Source: an uncultured Clostridia bacterium (GTDB lineage: Bacteria; Bacillota; Clostridia; Oscillospirales; Ruminococcaceae). Taken from it: 64,000 bases of DNA. The notes under the pieces are model-generated. The model was not told the DNA's origin and searched no databases. It worked only from the letters and a program-made list of their open reading frames with translations. Location: positions 1 through 64,000 of the forward strand of contig CALXGT010000013.1 in assembly GCA_944387915.1 (NCBI GenBank). Direction: 5' to 3'. This document shows positions 17,585 to 27,030 of this stretch, piece after piece. The first letter of the stretch is position 1; every line of letters begins with the position of its first letter. Both the position numbers and the translations under genes were made by a program.

Positions 17585-17613
17585 TTGTGTTTTTTTCCAT
17601 TTCTTGATATAAT
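17585..17613 (+). promoter_or_regulatory. Sigma-A promoter of the MATE gene
   Basis: -35 TTGTGT (17585-17590), 17-base spacer, consensus -10 TATAAT (17608-17613), about 29 bases before the ATG. It diverges from the T-box promoter only about 10 bases away. Confidence 0.75.
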
Positions 17614-17641
17614 TACTATCGGACGGAAAAGGAGGAAAAAG

Positions 17642-19018
17642 ATGAAAGAAAAAATGAAAGATATGACGAGTGGGAGCCCTTTTCGCCTTCTGATTTACTT
17701 TGCCTTACCGTTGATGATCGGGAATTTGTTCCAGCAGCTTTACATCATTGTCGACGCCGCGGTAGTAGGACAGGGCGTTGGATTAAACGCTTTGGCTTCC
17801 TTGGGAGCGGCGGAATGGCTAAATTATCTAATTTTGGGGACGATTATGGGCTTTACCCAAGGATTTTCCATCCGATTGGCGCAAAATTTCGGCGCCAAAG
17901 ACCAAAAGGCCCTCCAAAAAACCATGGCCGCTTCCATTACCCTTTCCATTATTCTCGCCCTTGTGATTTTATTTTTAAGTCAGCTTTTACTGCGCCCCTT
18001 ACTTTTGCTTTTAAATACGCCGAGTCATATTATCCTGGGCGCCGAGCAATATCTCCGGATTCTGTTTGGCGGGATCCCCTTTACTACCCTATATAATCTG
18101 TGCGCCGCGGTTCTTCGGGCGCTTGGGAACAGCAAAACGCCCCTGTACGCTATGATTACCGCTTCCGCGATCAACATCATCCTGGACTGCCTTTTCGTAT
18201 TCGGGTTTTCATGGGGGATCGCCGGCGCGGCGGCGGCTACCGTTTTGGCTCAGGCCGCGGCAGGAGTATTCTGTCTTTTAAAAGTTATTCGCCTTTCTTT
18301 TTTGCGGCCAAACAAAGAAGATTTTCGGGGAAACCGGTCGTTAAAGTTTGCATTGCTTAAGTTGGGACTTCCCATGGCCTTCCAAAATGTAATTATCTCG
18401 GTGGGAGGGATGGTAGTCCAAGCGGTAGTCAACGGCTTTGGCATGCTTTTTATCGCCGGATTTACCGCCACCAATAAGCTCTACGGCCTTTTGGAGGTAG
18501 CGGCCACTTCCTTCGGCTACGCCGTCGTGACTTACGTAGGGCAAAATTACGGCGCCAGTCAATTTCCCCGCATACGAAAAGGAATCAAGGTAGGTATTCT
18601 TTTTTCCTTTGCCGCTTCCGGAATCATTATGCTTTTGATGCTTTTCCTCGGAAAAATTTTCCTTTATCTTTTTATTTCCCGGGAAAATCCATCCGAAGCT
18701 TCCGCTACCGTCGAAATCGCTTTTCGCTACTTAATGGTAATGAGCGTATGTTTACCGACGCTATATCTTCTTTATACTTATCGTTCCGCGCTCCAGGGGC
18801 TTGGAAATACCATAATCCCCATGCTCTCCGGCGGAACGGAATTTGTGATGCGGGTAGGGGTCGCGTTGCTTTTACCCCTCGCAATCGGGGAAGATGGGAT
18901 TTTTTACGCCGAAGTGGCAGCGTGGATCGGCGCGGATCTGATCCTGATTCCCGCCTATTACCGAAGCCTTCAAAAACTTGACAAAAGCTCTTTTCCCCTG
19001 ACAAAGACTTCCAAATAA
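17642..19018 (+). CDS. MATE family multidrug/metabolite exporter
   Basis: 458-residue cation-coupled antiporter with about 12 membrane segments in two homologous halves. The family start MTSGSPFRLLIYFALPLMIG and the pattern NLFQQLYIIVDAAVVGQ are diagnostic; the second half repeats the logic in LKLGLPMAFQNVIISVGGM. The ATG at 17642 follows GGAGG by 6 bases; earlier in-frame codons would extend across the promoter and the opposite T-box leader. Substrate unknown. It is divergent from trpB2, and a link to indole or amino-acid export is possible but unsupported. Confidence 0.93.
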   Translation: MKEKMKDMTSGSPFRLLIYFALPLMIGNLFQQLYIIVDAAVVGQGVGLNALASLGAAEWLNYLILGTIMGFTQGFSIRLAQNFGAKDQKALQKTMAASITLSIILALVILFLSQLLLRPLLLLLNTPSHIILGAEQYLRILFGGIPFTTLYNLCAAVLRALGNSKTPLYAMITASAINIILDCLFVFGFSWGIAGAAAATVLAQAAAGVFCLLKVIRLSFLRPNKEDFRGNRSLKFALLKLGLPMAFQNVIISVGGMVVQAVVNGFGMLFIAGFTATNKLYGLLEVAATSFGYAVVTYVGQNYGASQFPRIRKGIKVGILFSFAASGIIMLLMLFLGKIFLYLFISRENPSEASATVEIAFRYLMVMSVCLPTLYLLYTYRSALQGLGNTIIPMLSGGTEFVMRVGVALLLPLAIGEDGIFYAEVAAWIGADLILIPAYYRSLQKLDKSSFPLTKTSK

Positions 19019-19032
19019 AGCGTACGGACAAT

Positions 19033-19063
19033 AAAAAAGGCAGACGATACGTCTGCCTTTTTG
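19033..19063. terminator. Bidirectional terminator between the MATE and acyl-CoA synthetase genes
   Basis: Perfect stem AAAAAGGCAGACG / CGTCTGCCTTTTT with a 3-base loop between convergent genes. Confidence 0.93.
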
Positions 19064-19078
19064 CATTTTCGAAACACC

Positions 19079-21361
19079 TTATTTCGCGTCCCGCGCCCGG
19101 ATCTCAACCCGGCGGATTTTTCCGCTGATGGTTTTGGGAAGGTCATCCACAAACTCCACCAAACGAGGATATTTATAAGGAGCGGTGTGGGTCTTAACGT
19201 AATTTTGCACTTCTTTTTTCAGCTCTTCACTGCCCACCGTACCGTTGGTCAAAACGATGGTCGCTTTGACGATCTGACCTCTTACGGGGTCCGGCGCCGC
19301 CGTTACCGCGCATTCCAGTACATAGGGAAGCTCCATGATAACGTTTTCTACCTCGAACGGCCCAATGCGGTAACCGGAGGATTTGATGACGTCGTCGATT
19401 CTTCCCACATACCAAAGGTAACCGTCCTCGTCTCTGGTGGCCTGGTCGCCAGTATGGTAATAATCGTCATGCCATACCTCTTTGGTCTTCTCTTCGTCCC
19501 GGTAATACCCTACAAACAATCCGCAGGGCGCTTTTCCGCCAGGAGTATGGATACAGATCTCACCGGGCTCGCCAGGCTTACATTCCTTGCCCTCTGCGTC
19601 TAACAGTGTTACCTCGTATAAAGGAGTGGGCTTGCCCATAGAGCCCAACTTTTGCTTGCTTCCCACTAAGTTCGCGATAGAAAGAGTGGTTTCCGTCTGT
19701 CCAAAGCCTTCCATGATCTGTAATCCGGTGGCTTCATAGAATCGAGTAAAGACTTCCGGGTTTAGTGCCTCGCCCGCCGTAGTGGCATACTGGATGGAAG
19801 AAAGGTCGTACTTCGTCAAGTCCTCCTTGATAAAGAAACGATACATGGTCGGAGGCGCGCAGAAGGTGGTGATGTTGTACTTCTTAAACATCGGAAGAAT
19901 GTCATCGGGAACAAAGCGGTCAAAGTCGTAGGTGAAGATACCCGCCTCGCAAAGCCACTGACCATAGAGCTTACCCCAAAGCGCCTTGCCCCATCCGGTA
20001 TCGGAGATGGTGAAATGAAGGCCGTCGGGATTGACGTTGTGCCAGTATTTTGCCGTAATATAATGTCCCAAAGGATATTTGTAGGAATGGGCGGCGATCC
20101 GGGGATAACCGGTGGTACCCGAAGTAAAGAGCATCAGCATCAGATCATCGCCGCAGGGCGTATCGGGACGACGATCGTAAACATCGCTTTGGAGCACCAC
20201 TTCCGCGTTGTAATCGTGCCAGCCTTCCCGTTTTCCGCCTACCAGAACCTTAATCATATCCGGAAAATCTTTGGCGCCAAGCTCCGCCTGATGGGCCACG
20301 TCGCCGTCTCCGGTGCAGACGATGGCGGAAACGCCCGCCGCTTGATAGCGGTAGGAGAAGTCATGCTCTACCAACTGGTTGGTGGCGGGGATGACAATAG
20401 CGCCGATTTTATGAAGAGCGAGAATGGAAAACCAGAACTGATAATGCCGTTTCAGTACCAGCATAACCCGCTGGCCCTTCTTGATTCCCAGGGATTCAAA
20501 GTAGTTGGCGGTCATATTGGAGTATTTTTTCATATCCGCAAAGGTAAAGGCGTGATCTCTGTGATCGCCGCCGACCCACATCATCGCCACTTTGTCCGGG
20601 CATTTTTTGGCCAGCTCATCCACGCAGTCAAATGCGAAATTGAAACGATCCTCGTTTTGGAAGGAGATCTTTTGCAAAATGCCGTTCTCATCCACTTCAC
20701 ACTTGACAAAATCATCAGCCACGGTGCGACGTTCTTCTTTTTGCGCGGGTTTTTCCACCGGAGCGGGGAGCATATGGAAGGAGTCATCACCCTCGGTGGG
20801 CTTTAACACGATAGCGTAGATTTCACAATCTCTCCCGTCCAAAGCAAGCAAGGCATGAGGCGCCGCGCTGTTGTAATAGATGGTGTCGCCGGGGGAGAGG
20901 ATCTCCGTTTGCTCATTGATCTGTACCAGCAACCGGCCTTTGATAACAATATCAATTTCCTGTCCCTCGTGGGAGGAGAAAATCTTCTCCCGGCTTTCGG
21001 TATAAGGGATCCGAACCCAAAACGGCTCCGCCGTCTTGCTCTTAAACGAAGGGGCCAGGTTGTTGTAGATAAAGCCGGTACGACGAACGATAGGAAGGCC
21101 CTCGCCTTTTTTCGTGACAGTGTAAAGGGAAAGATTCGGGCTGCTTCCCTCTAATAGATCTTTGATCTCCACTCCAAAAACATGCGCGCATTTGTAAATA
21201 AAAGTGAACCCAAAATCCTTTTCCCCGTTTTCCACAGCCAGGTATTCCTCGGGAGACACTTCCGCCTGTCTCGCGACCTCTTCCACCGTAAATCCGGAAA
21301 TCTCTCTCAGCGCCTTTAACCGCTGAGCAACTTCCTTCAACGCTTCCTCTGACTTTGCCAT
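19079..21361 (-). CDS. XRE-cupin-acyl-CoA synthetase fusion
   Basis: 760-residue multidomain protein. Residues about 8-65 form an XRE-type helix-turn-helix (AQRLKALREISGFTVEEVA). Residues about 110-190 form a cupin (SSHEGQEIDIVIKG, PGDTIYYNSAAPHALLAL). Residues about 235-755 form an AMP-forming acyl-CoA synthetase of the medium-chain/benzoate-ligase type (LFTSGTTGYPR, GFGQTET, YHTGDQATRDEDGYLWYVGR, catalytic Lys in KTISGKIRR). The Lys usual after TSGTTGYP is Arg. XRE-cupin proteins alone are ligand-sensing repressors; here one is fused to an acid-activating enzyme. It is monocistronic, with AGGAGG before the ATG and a T-box leader. Substrate not shown; branched-chain acid is inferred from the T-box. 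Confidence 0.9.
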   Translation of the reverse strand: MAKSEEALKEVAQRLKALREISGFTVEEVARQAEVSPEEYLAVENGEKDFGFTFIYKCAHVFGVEIKDLLEGSSPNLSLYTVTKKGEGLPIVRRTGFIYNNLAPSFKSKTAEPFWVRIPYTESREKIFSSHEGQEIDIVIKGRLLVQINEQTEILSPGDTIYYNSAAPHALLALDGRDCEIYAIVLKPTEGDDSFHMLPAPVEKPAQKEERRTVADDFVKCEVDENGILQKISFQNEDRFNFAFDCVDELAKKCPDKVAMMWVGGDHRDHAFTFADMKKYSNMTANYFESLGIKKGQRVMLVLKRHYQFWFSILALHKIGAIVIPATNQLVEHDFSYRYQAAGVSAIVCTGDGDVAHQAELGAKDFPDMIKVLVGGKREGWHDYNAEVVLQSDVYDRRPDTPCGDDLMLMLFTSGTTGYPRIAAHSYKYPLGHYITAKYWHNVNPDGLHFTISDTGWGKALWGKLYGQWLCEAGIFTYDFDRFVPDDILPMFKKYNITTFCAPPTMYRFFIKEDLTKYDLSSIQYATTAGEALNPEVFTRFYEATGLQIMEGFGQTETTLSIANLVGSKQKLGSMGKPTPLYEVTLLDAEGKECKPGEPGEICIHTPGGKAPCGLFVGYYRDEEKTKEVWHDDYYHTGDQATRDEDGYLWYVGRIDDVIKSSGYRIGPFEVENVIMELPYVLECAVTAAPDPVRGQIVKATIVLTNGTVGSEELKKEVQNYVKTHTAPYKYPRLVEFVDDLPKTISGKIRRVEIRARDAK

Positions 21362-21416
21362 AATCGTTATTTCCTCCTTTGATTGATGCTATGGATAATG
21401 GCGAAATATTTTAGGA

Positions 21417-21700
21417 CAAAATAAAAACGCCCCAAGTCAAACTTGAGACGAATCATTTCAATCCGCGGTACCACTCAAATTGCGTATCTCTACGCCACTC
21501 TACAGACTCCAACAAGTCCTATGCCGTTACGTCGCATTTACGGAAAGCGTCTACTAATGCGTTGCCGCACGTTGGGGCTTTCAGCTCAGAAGGGATAGGT
21601 CCTTGGATTCCCTTTTTACCGGTTCACACCATCCACCGGCTCTCTGAAAAAAAGAAGTCCGACCCTCTTCGTCACAGCCATTAACCACACATATTTGATT
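21417..21700 (-). promoter_or_regulatory. T-box riboswitch upstream of the acyl-CoA synthetase fusion, probable Ile (AUC) specifier
   Basis: Read on the minus strand: basal stem GAAG/CTTC with TGA/GAG kink-turn bases, apical AGAGAG followed by GGATGGTG, antiterminator GAGTGGTACCGCGGAT (21476-21461), and a terminator pairing CGTCTCAAGT with ACTTGGGGCG before TTTTTATTTT (21450-21417). The codon in the specifier position (NNN-N-CUUC) is ATC at 21596-21594. The S-turn GAA usually preceding the specifier is not present, so the T-box call is strong but the Ile assignment moderate. Confidence 0.88.
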
Positions 21701-21707
21701 TGTTTAT

Positions 21708-21736
21708 ACTCTATCACTCTCGGCGAAATCTGTCAA
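21708..21736 (-). promoter_or_regulatory. Promoter of the second T-box transcript
   Basis: -35 TTGACA (21736-21731), 17-base spacer, weaker -10 TAGAGT (21713-21708). Confidence 0.62.
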
Positions 21737-21774
21737 GGGGAAAAAGAAAAATCGTCAAAAATCCGGATTTTAGC

Positions 21775-22299
21775 TCAACCGAAAAAGGGATTTTGTTTAA
21801 AATTTAAGCCTTTTTCTTCCATCTCCCTTTGGCTTAACAACGTACCGTTTAACGCGGCCTCGCGAAGGAATCCGCCCTCTCCATAGACAAGCTTTAACGA
21901 AAAGAAGGGCGCTTTTTCCTCTAAAAGCCGAAAAAACAGCTTGTCCCCTTCCCAAATGGGAAGCTTTTGTACCGCCTCTTTTTCTATCCAGGCGAGTTCC
22001 CCCTCATCACAATCGGAGAGAGTCCCTTCGTATCTATCCGCGGTAAAAAGACACATATATTCCTGCCAGCCGGTATCATCCACAAAAGTTACCATGCCGC
22101 GAAACCGGTAAGACAGAAGGGTAAGCCCCGTCTCTTCCAAAACCTCGCGCCGCACGCAATCCTCGGGACTCTCCCCCGGCTCCACCTTACCGCCGACGCC
22201 GATCCATTTATCCCGATTGACGTCATTTTCTTTTTTAATTCGATGAAGCATTAAATATTTTCCTTGGCTTTCGATATAACAGACCGTCGTTAACTTCAT
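21775..22299 (-). CDS. Nudix hydrolase, MutT/8-oxo-dGTP diphosphatase-like
   Basis: 174 residues. The Nudix box is complete: GGKVEPGESPEDCVRREVLEETGL (GX5EX7REUXEEXGU, about residues 37-60). The opening KLTTVCYIESQGKYLMLHR and the later WIEKEAVQKLPIWEGD resemble the YtkD/MutT group acting on oxidised or unwanted nucleotides; the true substrate cannot be read from sequence. The Asn/Gln-free C-terminal third (about 130-174) is more variable. It lies 55 bases downstream of yebC, separated by a GC hairpin without a T-tail, so it is probably co-transcribed. Confidence 0.9.
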   Translation of the reverse strand: MKLTTVCYIESQGKYLMLHRIKKENDVNRDKWIGVGGKVEPGESPEDCVRREVLEETGLTLLSYRFRGMVTFVDDTGWQEYMCLFTADRYEGTLSDCDEGELAWIEKEAVQKLPIWEGDKLFFRLLEEKAPFFSLKLVYGEGGFLREAALNGTLLSQREMEEKGLNFKQNPFFG

Positions 22300-22318
22300 A
22301 CTTTCTCCTTATATAACG

Positions 22319-22346
22319 GACGGCGCCGGTCTTTTCCCGGCGCCGC
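22319..22346 (-). other. GC hairpin between yebC and the Nudix gene
   Basis: Stem CGGCGCCGG / CCGGCGCCG with a 5-7-base loop. No T-run follows on the minus strand, so it is more likely an mRNA stability or partial attenuation element than a full terminator. Confidence 0.5.
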
Positions 22347-22354
22347 TATACTGC

Positions 22355-23101
22355 TTATCCCTCGTAAGCGTCCTCGTTTTCCCAGTTATGCCAGACGCTC
22401 TGAACATCGTCGTTATCCTCGAGGCGTTCTAATAAAAGTCCCATCTTTTTGATTTGATCCTCGTCGGTCAAAGACACATAGGTATCGGGGACCATTTCCA
22501 CCTCGGCGGAAACGAAAGTGTACCCCTTCTGCTCCAACGCTTCCCGCACAGCGGAAAACTCGTTGGGATCGGTAGTGACCTCGATCATCTCCTCTTCCAT
22601 GGAGAAATCGTCGGCGCCGGCGTCCATGATGTCCTCCATAATCTGATCCTCGCTGATGGCGCCCTCGCTGTTATCAATCACGATGACGCCCTTCTCCTTA
22701 AATCCGAAGGAAACGCAGCCGGTAGTACCCATATTGCCGCCGAACTTATCGAAGGTATGGCGAACCTCGCCCGCCGTCCGATTCCGGTTGTCGGTAAGGC
22801 TCTCTACAATGACCGCGACGCCGCCGGGACCGTATCCTTCATAAGTGATGTTTTCATAATTATTTTTATCACCCTCGCCCATGGCTTTTTTGATGATCCG
22901 GTCAATGTTGTCGTTGGGAACATTGTTCGCCTTGGCTTTGGCGATTAAATCCCGGAGCTTGCCGTTAACGGAAGGGTCCCCGCCTCCCATCTTTACCACA
23001 ACCGCGATTTCCCGGCCAATCTTGGTAAAGATTTTCGCCTTCTGTCCATCGGTCTTCTCTTTTTTCCGTTTGATGTTGTTCCATTTGGAATGTCCCGACA
23101 T
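22355..23101 (-). CDS. yebC: YebC/PmpR family protein
   Basis: 248 residues, the standard length. The invariant start MSGHSKWNNIKRKKEKTD and the downstream phrases ANNVPNDNIDRIIKKA and YEGYGPGGVA are family signatures. Members were described as transcriptional regulators, and recent work links this family (TACO1-like) to translation of proline-rich stretches; which applies here cannot be read from the sequence. It heads a short minus-strand unit with the Nudix gene and diverges from the small plus-strand gene at 23204. Confidence 0.95.
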   Translation of the reverse strand: MSGHSKWNNIKRKKEKTDGQKAKIFTKIGREIAVVVKMGGGDPSVNGKLRDLIAKAKANNVPNDNIDRIIKKAMGEGDKNNYENITYEGYGPGGVAVIVESLTDNRNRTAGEVRHTFDKFGGNMGTTGCVSFGFKEKGVIVIDNSEGAISEDQIMEDIMDAGADDFSMEEEMIEVTTDPNEFSAVREALEQKGYTFVSAEVEMVPDTYVSLTDEDQIKKMGLLLERLEDNDDVQSVWHNWENEDAYEG

Positions 23102-23203
23102 TCATATCTTCCTTTCCACTGTTTAAATTTTCAAGAAAATCAAAAAATAAGTATAAAACAAATAAAAAATACCATACTAACCATGTAAAGTGAGGTGAAA
23201 AAA

Positions 23204-23308
23204 ATGGACCAGAACAAAAACAACAGCCAAAACAACAGCCAGAATAATAAAAACCAGAACCACGATCAGAACAAAGACGCACAGAGCAAGAACAGCAACG
23301 ATCGATAA
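23204..23308 (+). CDS. Small Asn/Gln-rich protein (34 aa), unknown function
   Basis: A 34-residue frame not recognised as any characterised protein. It begins MDQNKNNSQNNSQ and ends SKNSNDR; about two thirds is Asn, Gln, Lys and Ser, with no hydrophobic segment and no Cys. A good ribosome binding site (GAGGTG, 7 bases before the ATG) and a factor-independent terminator 10 bases after the stop frame it as a free-standing gene. It is probably disordered. Spore-associated small proteins can have such composition, but no SASP motif is visible, so that is only a guess. Confidence 0.65.
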   Translation: MDQNKNNSQNNSQNNKNQNHDQNKDAQSKNSNDR

Positions 23309-23318
23309 GCTCCGGAAA

Positions 23319-23345
23319 AAGGGCGCCGAAAGGCGCTCTTTTTTT
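23319..23345 (+). terminator. Terminator after the small Asn/Gln-rich gene
   Basis: Stem AAGGGCGCC / GGCGCTCTT (one G-T pair) with GAAA loop, then seven T. Confidence 0.92.
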
Positions 23346-23360
23346 GTTTGTTCTAAGCTT

Positions 23361-24224
23361 TTATTCGCTGTCTGAGGATTTAAAGCCCTTCCCCGTCACT
23401 TCAGAAGAATCCGCGGCCACCATAAACGCCTTTGGATCCACGGAAAAAACCAATCGTTTCAGTCGATGGTACTCATTTTTCCGCACCGCGCAAAAAAGCA
23501 TTTCCCGTTCCTTGCCACTATATCCTCCCTCAATGCGAATAATGCTGACGCCCCTTCCGATCCGTTTTATCACTAAGTCCGCAATATCCCTATAGGATTC
23601 GGAAAAAATATAGATGATCTTTCCTCTATCCCCGCCGTAAACCACCACATCGATCAGCTGGGAAGAAGCAAAAATTACAACAATCGCGTACAGAGCCGAT
23701 TCAATAGAGCCGTAAACCAGCACGGAAATCCCGATGATGATAAAATCGCTGAATAAGACCAGCCGTCCCAACGGAAACTGGGGATACTTTCGGTTCAAGA
23801 TCTTGTTAATAATATCGGTGCCGCCCGTAGAACCGGCGCGGGAAAATACCGTTCCGATTCCAATCCCGTTTAAAACGCCTCCGAACAGGCATGAAATCAG
23901 TCGTTCCCCCTCATAAGGAGTTAAAAACAAAGGAAGCACAAAGTCAAAAATCAAGGTAAAAGAAAAAAGGGAAATTGCCGTTTTTAAAATAAAGTATTTT
24001 CCGATCTTCTGGTAACCTATCGCGATAAGCGGCAAATTAAAAGCCACCGTCAAAACGCCTACCGGCAGGTGGAAAAGGTGATTTAACATCAAGGAAATAC
24101 CTGTGATTCCGCCGGGAGCCACCTTGGACGGTTCAATAAAGTAATATAAACTGAAAGCGTAAATTCCCGTTCCGAGAATAACCATGAAAATGTCCAGGAA
24201 AAAAGTCCACTTACGCTTCTCCAT
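23361..24224 (-). CDS. YitT family membrane protein
   Basis: 287 residues. An N-terminal membrane domain with about 5-6 hydrophobic segments (GTGIYAFSLYYFIEPSKVAPGG is the family start; GGVLNGIGIGTVFSRAGSTGGTDI is the second conserved block) is followed by a soluble DUF2179 domain from about residue 205 (SIIRIEGGYSGKEREMLFCAV). The molecular function of the family is not established. The start overlaps the mrnC stop by 14 bases, so translation is coupled. It is the last gene of the rplU-prp-rpmA-obgE-mrnC run. Confidence 0.9.
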   Translation of the reverse strand: MEKRKWTFFLDIFMVILGTGIYAFSLYYFIEPSKVAPGGITGISLMLNHLFHLPVGVLTVAFNLPLIAIGYQKIGKYFILKTAISLFSFTLIFDFVLPLFLTPYEGERLISCLFGGVLNGIGIGTVFSRAGSTGGTDIINKILNRKYPQFPLGRLVLFSDFIIIGISVLVYGSIESALYAIVVIFASSQLIDVVVYGGDRGKIIYIFSESYRDIADLVIKRIGRGVSIIRIEGGYSGKEREMLFCAVRKNEYHRLKRLVFSVDPKAFMVAADSSEVTGKGFKSSDSE

Positions 24225-24624
24225 ATCCTTCCTCCGAATTTTGGTTTTTCTGTTTCCAAATCACCGAAAACAGCAGTCGGTATCGATCTTCCTGCCCGGA
24301 GGCATAGAGATAGCCAAATAACGCTTCCAGCCCGGTAGCCGTTCGATAAGAGGCCGGATCCGCGTTTTTGGGGACACCGCTTTTTGTGTTTCTTCCTCGC
24401 TTAAAAACCGCTTTTTCCTCTTCTGTCAACATTCCTTCAATTGCCGAATATCCTTCTGACTGAGCGCCGGCACAAACGTAGTGAACCGCCTTGCGGTGCA
24501 AAACATTTACCGGAAGGTTTCCGCCTTCCACTAATTTTTCCCGCACCAGCAGTTCAAACACAGCGTCACCCAAAAACGCCAGCACCAGAGGGCTTAAAAG
24601 CTTTGGATTTTCCTTCATTTCCAT
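24211..24624 (-). CDS. mrnC: Mini-ribonuclease III
   Basis: 137-residue RNase III-like endonuclease without a double-stranded-RNA-binding domain, which in Bacillus matures 23S rRNA. The core shows LSPLVLAFLGDAVFELLVRE (catalytic Asp in GDAVFE) and the second acidic block ATGLEALFGYLY (Glu). RGRNTKSGVPKNAD in between is diagnostic. It sits 5 bases after obgE and overlaps yitT; in other Firmicutes it usually lies next to cysS, so the obgE neighbourhood is less common. Confidence 0.93.
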   Translation of the reverse strand: MEMKENPKLLSPLVLAFLGDAVFELLVREKLVEGGNLPVNVLHRKAVHYVCAGAQSEGYSAIEGMLTEEEKAVFKRGRNTKSGVPKNADPASYRTATGLEALFGYLYASGQEDRYRLLFSVIWKQKNQNSEEGYGEA

Positions 24625-24629
24625 ACCGT

Positions 24630-25998
<1,369 letters not shown>

Positions 25999-26006
25999 GC
26001 CGCGAA

Positions 26007-26288
26007 TTACTGAACGTTATAAACGCTGACCTTTTTCCGGTCCCGTCCGAGACGCTCGAATTTTACCTTGCCGTCCACGAGAGCGAACAGGGTATCGTCG
26101 CTGCCCTTGCCTACGTTCTCGCCGGGATGAATGTGGGTTCCCCGCTGACGGACCAAAATGTTTCCCGCCAGCACGAACTGGCCATCAGCTCGTTTCACGC
26201 CAAGGCGTTTGGACTCGGAATCCCGACCGTTTTTGGTAGAACCGACTCCTTTTTTATGTGCAAAAAATTGCATCGATAACTTTAACAT
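26007..26288 (-). CDS. rpmA: 50S ribosomal protein L27 with cleavable N-terminal extension
   Basis: 93 residues. The start [24 protein letters not shown] carries the Firmicutes-type extension ending in MQFFA; the Prp protease removes it before ribosome assembly, exposing the AHKKG end that reaches the peptidyl-transferase centre. The ATG at 26288 has GGAGG 8 bases upstream; a GTG three bases earlier is in frame but less likely. It follows prp directly and ends the three-gene rplU-prp-rpmA core. Confidence 0.97.
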   Translation of the reverse strand: MLKLSMQFFAHKKGVGSTKNGRDSESKRLGVKRADGQFVLAGNILVRQRGTHIHPGENVGKGSDDTLFALVDGKVKFERLGRDRKKVSVYNVQ

Positions 26289-26291
26289 CAC

Positions 26292-26606
26292 TTACACCTC
26301 CGAAACAGTAATTGAAATTGCTTTTGGATAATCCTCTAAAAGAAGAGTCAAATGAAGGTAGAAAGCGTTGATGAACATGCTTCCTTCCCGACTTTCTTCT
26401 TTTAAAGTCAAGCTGACCATGTTTTCCTCCACCGAAACCGAAGCGTTGGCTTTGACGATCTCAGTGATTCCATTCACCGTCAGCTGCAGCGCGGAAGACA
26501 CGGCGGCGCAGACGATATCCTCGCCATACTCCCCCATCCCGGCGTGGCCGGAGAGGGAAAAGCCGCTGTAACAACCTTCACTGCCAAAAAAAATCGCTCG
26601 AATCAT
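26292..26606 (-). CDS. prp: Ribosomal-processing cysteine protease Prp
   Basis: 104 residues of the YsxB/Prp family. The catalytic pair is visible as His in [20 protein letters not shown] and Cys in the same stretch (His about 21, Cys about 33). Prp cleaves the N-terminal extension of L27, which is present in the adjacent rpmA. The start overlaps the rplU stop, and rpmA begins three bases after the prp stop, so substrate and protease are co-expressed. Confidence 0.95.
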   Translation of the reverse strand: MIRAIFFGSEGCYSGFSLSGHAGMGEYGEDIVCAAVSSALQLTVNGITEIVKANASVSVEENMVSLTLKEESREGSMFINAFYLHLTLLLEDYPKAISITVSEV

Positions 26607-26917
26607 CAGCCGTTGATTGCTTCAATACGAACCTGGGTGTAAGGCTGTCTATGACCCATTTTCCGTTTCTCGCTCTTTTTGGGCTTGTAGGTAAAGACGG
26701 TAATCTTCTTGCCTTTGCCGTTTTTCAAGAGCGTCGCGTCCACCGAAGCGCCATCCACATAGGGAGCGCCGATCTTCGCGCCGTTTTCGTCGCCGATCAA
26801 AACGACTTTGTCAAATTTGATGCTGTCTTGCGCTTCGCCCTCGAGCTTTTCCACAAAGACAACGTCGCCGGCTTTTACGCGGTACTGCTTGCCACCGGTC
26901 TCGATAATTGCGTACAT
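26606..26917 (-). CDS. rplU: 50S ribosomal protein L21
   Basis: 103 residues, normal length: [20 protein letters not shown] at the start and [19 protein letters not shown] near the end are L21 signatures. First gene of rplU-prp-rpmA. The stop overlaps the prp start. An ~80-base structured leader with a consensus promoter precedes it. Confidence 0.97.
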   Translation of the reverse strand: MYAIIETGGKQYRVKAGDVVFVEKLEGEAQDSIKFDKVVLIGDENGAKIGAPYVDGASVDATLLKNGKGKKITVFTYKPKKSEKRKMGHRQPYTQVRIEAING

Positions 26918-26995
26918 AAAGGCACCTGCCTCTTTCTTAATCTCGCTGTCGCCAGGCGCGGAAGCTCCGTCTTGATACTGCCCGGGACATGCGGC
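26918..26995 (-). promoter_or_regulatory. Leader of rplU, L21-leader-like
   Basis: About 80 bases between the predicted start of transcription and the L21 ATG, with several GC-rich complementary blocks (for example GCCGCATG, CCCGGGCAG, GGAGCTTCCGCGCC, GGCAGGTGCC). Position and length match the autogenous L21 leader known in Firmicutes. I did not fold it, so the family call is inference. Confidence 0.55.
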
Positions 26996-27001
26996 TTAAC
27001 G

Positions 27002-27030
27002 ATTATACCATAAAGGAAGCGGCTTGTCAA
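27002..27030 (-). promoter_or_regulatory. Consensus promoter of the rplU operon
   Basis: Perfect TTGACA (27030-27025) and TATAAT (27007-27002), 17-base spacer. The TGA inside TTGACA is the stop codon of the upstream degV-family gene. Confidence 0.9.
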
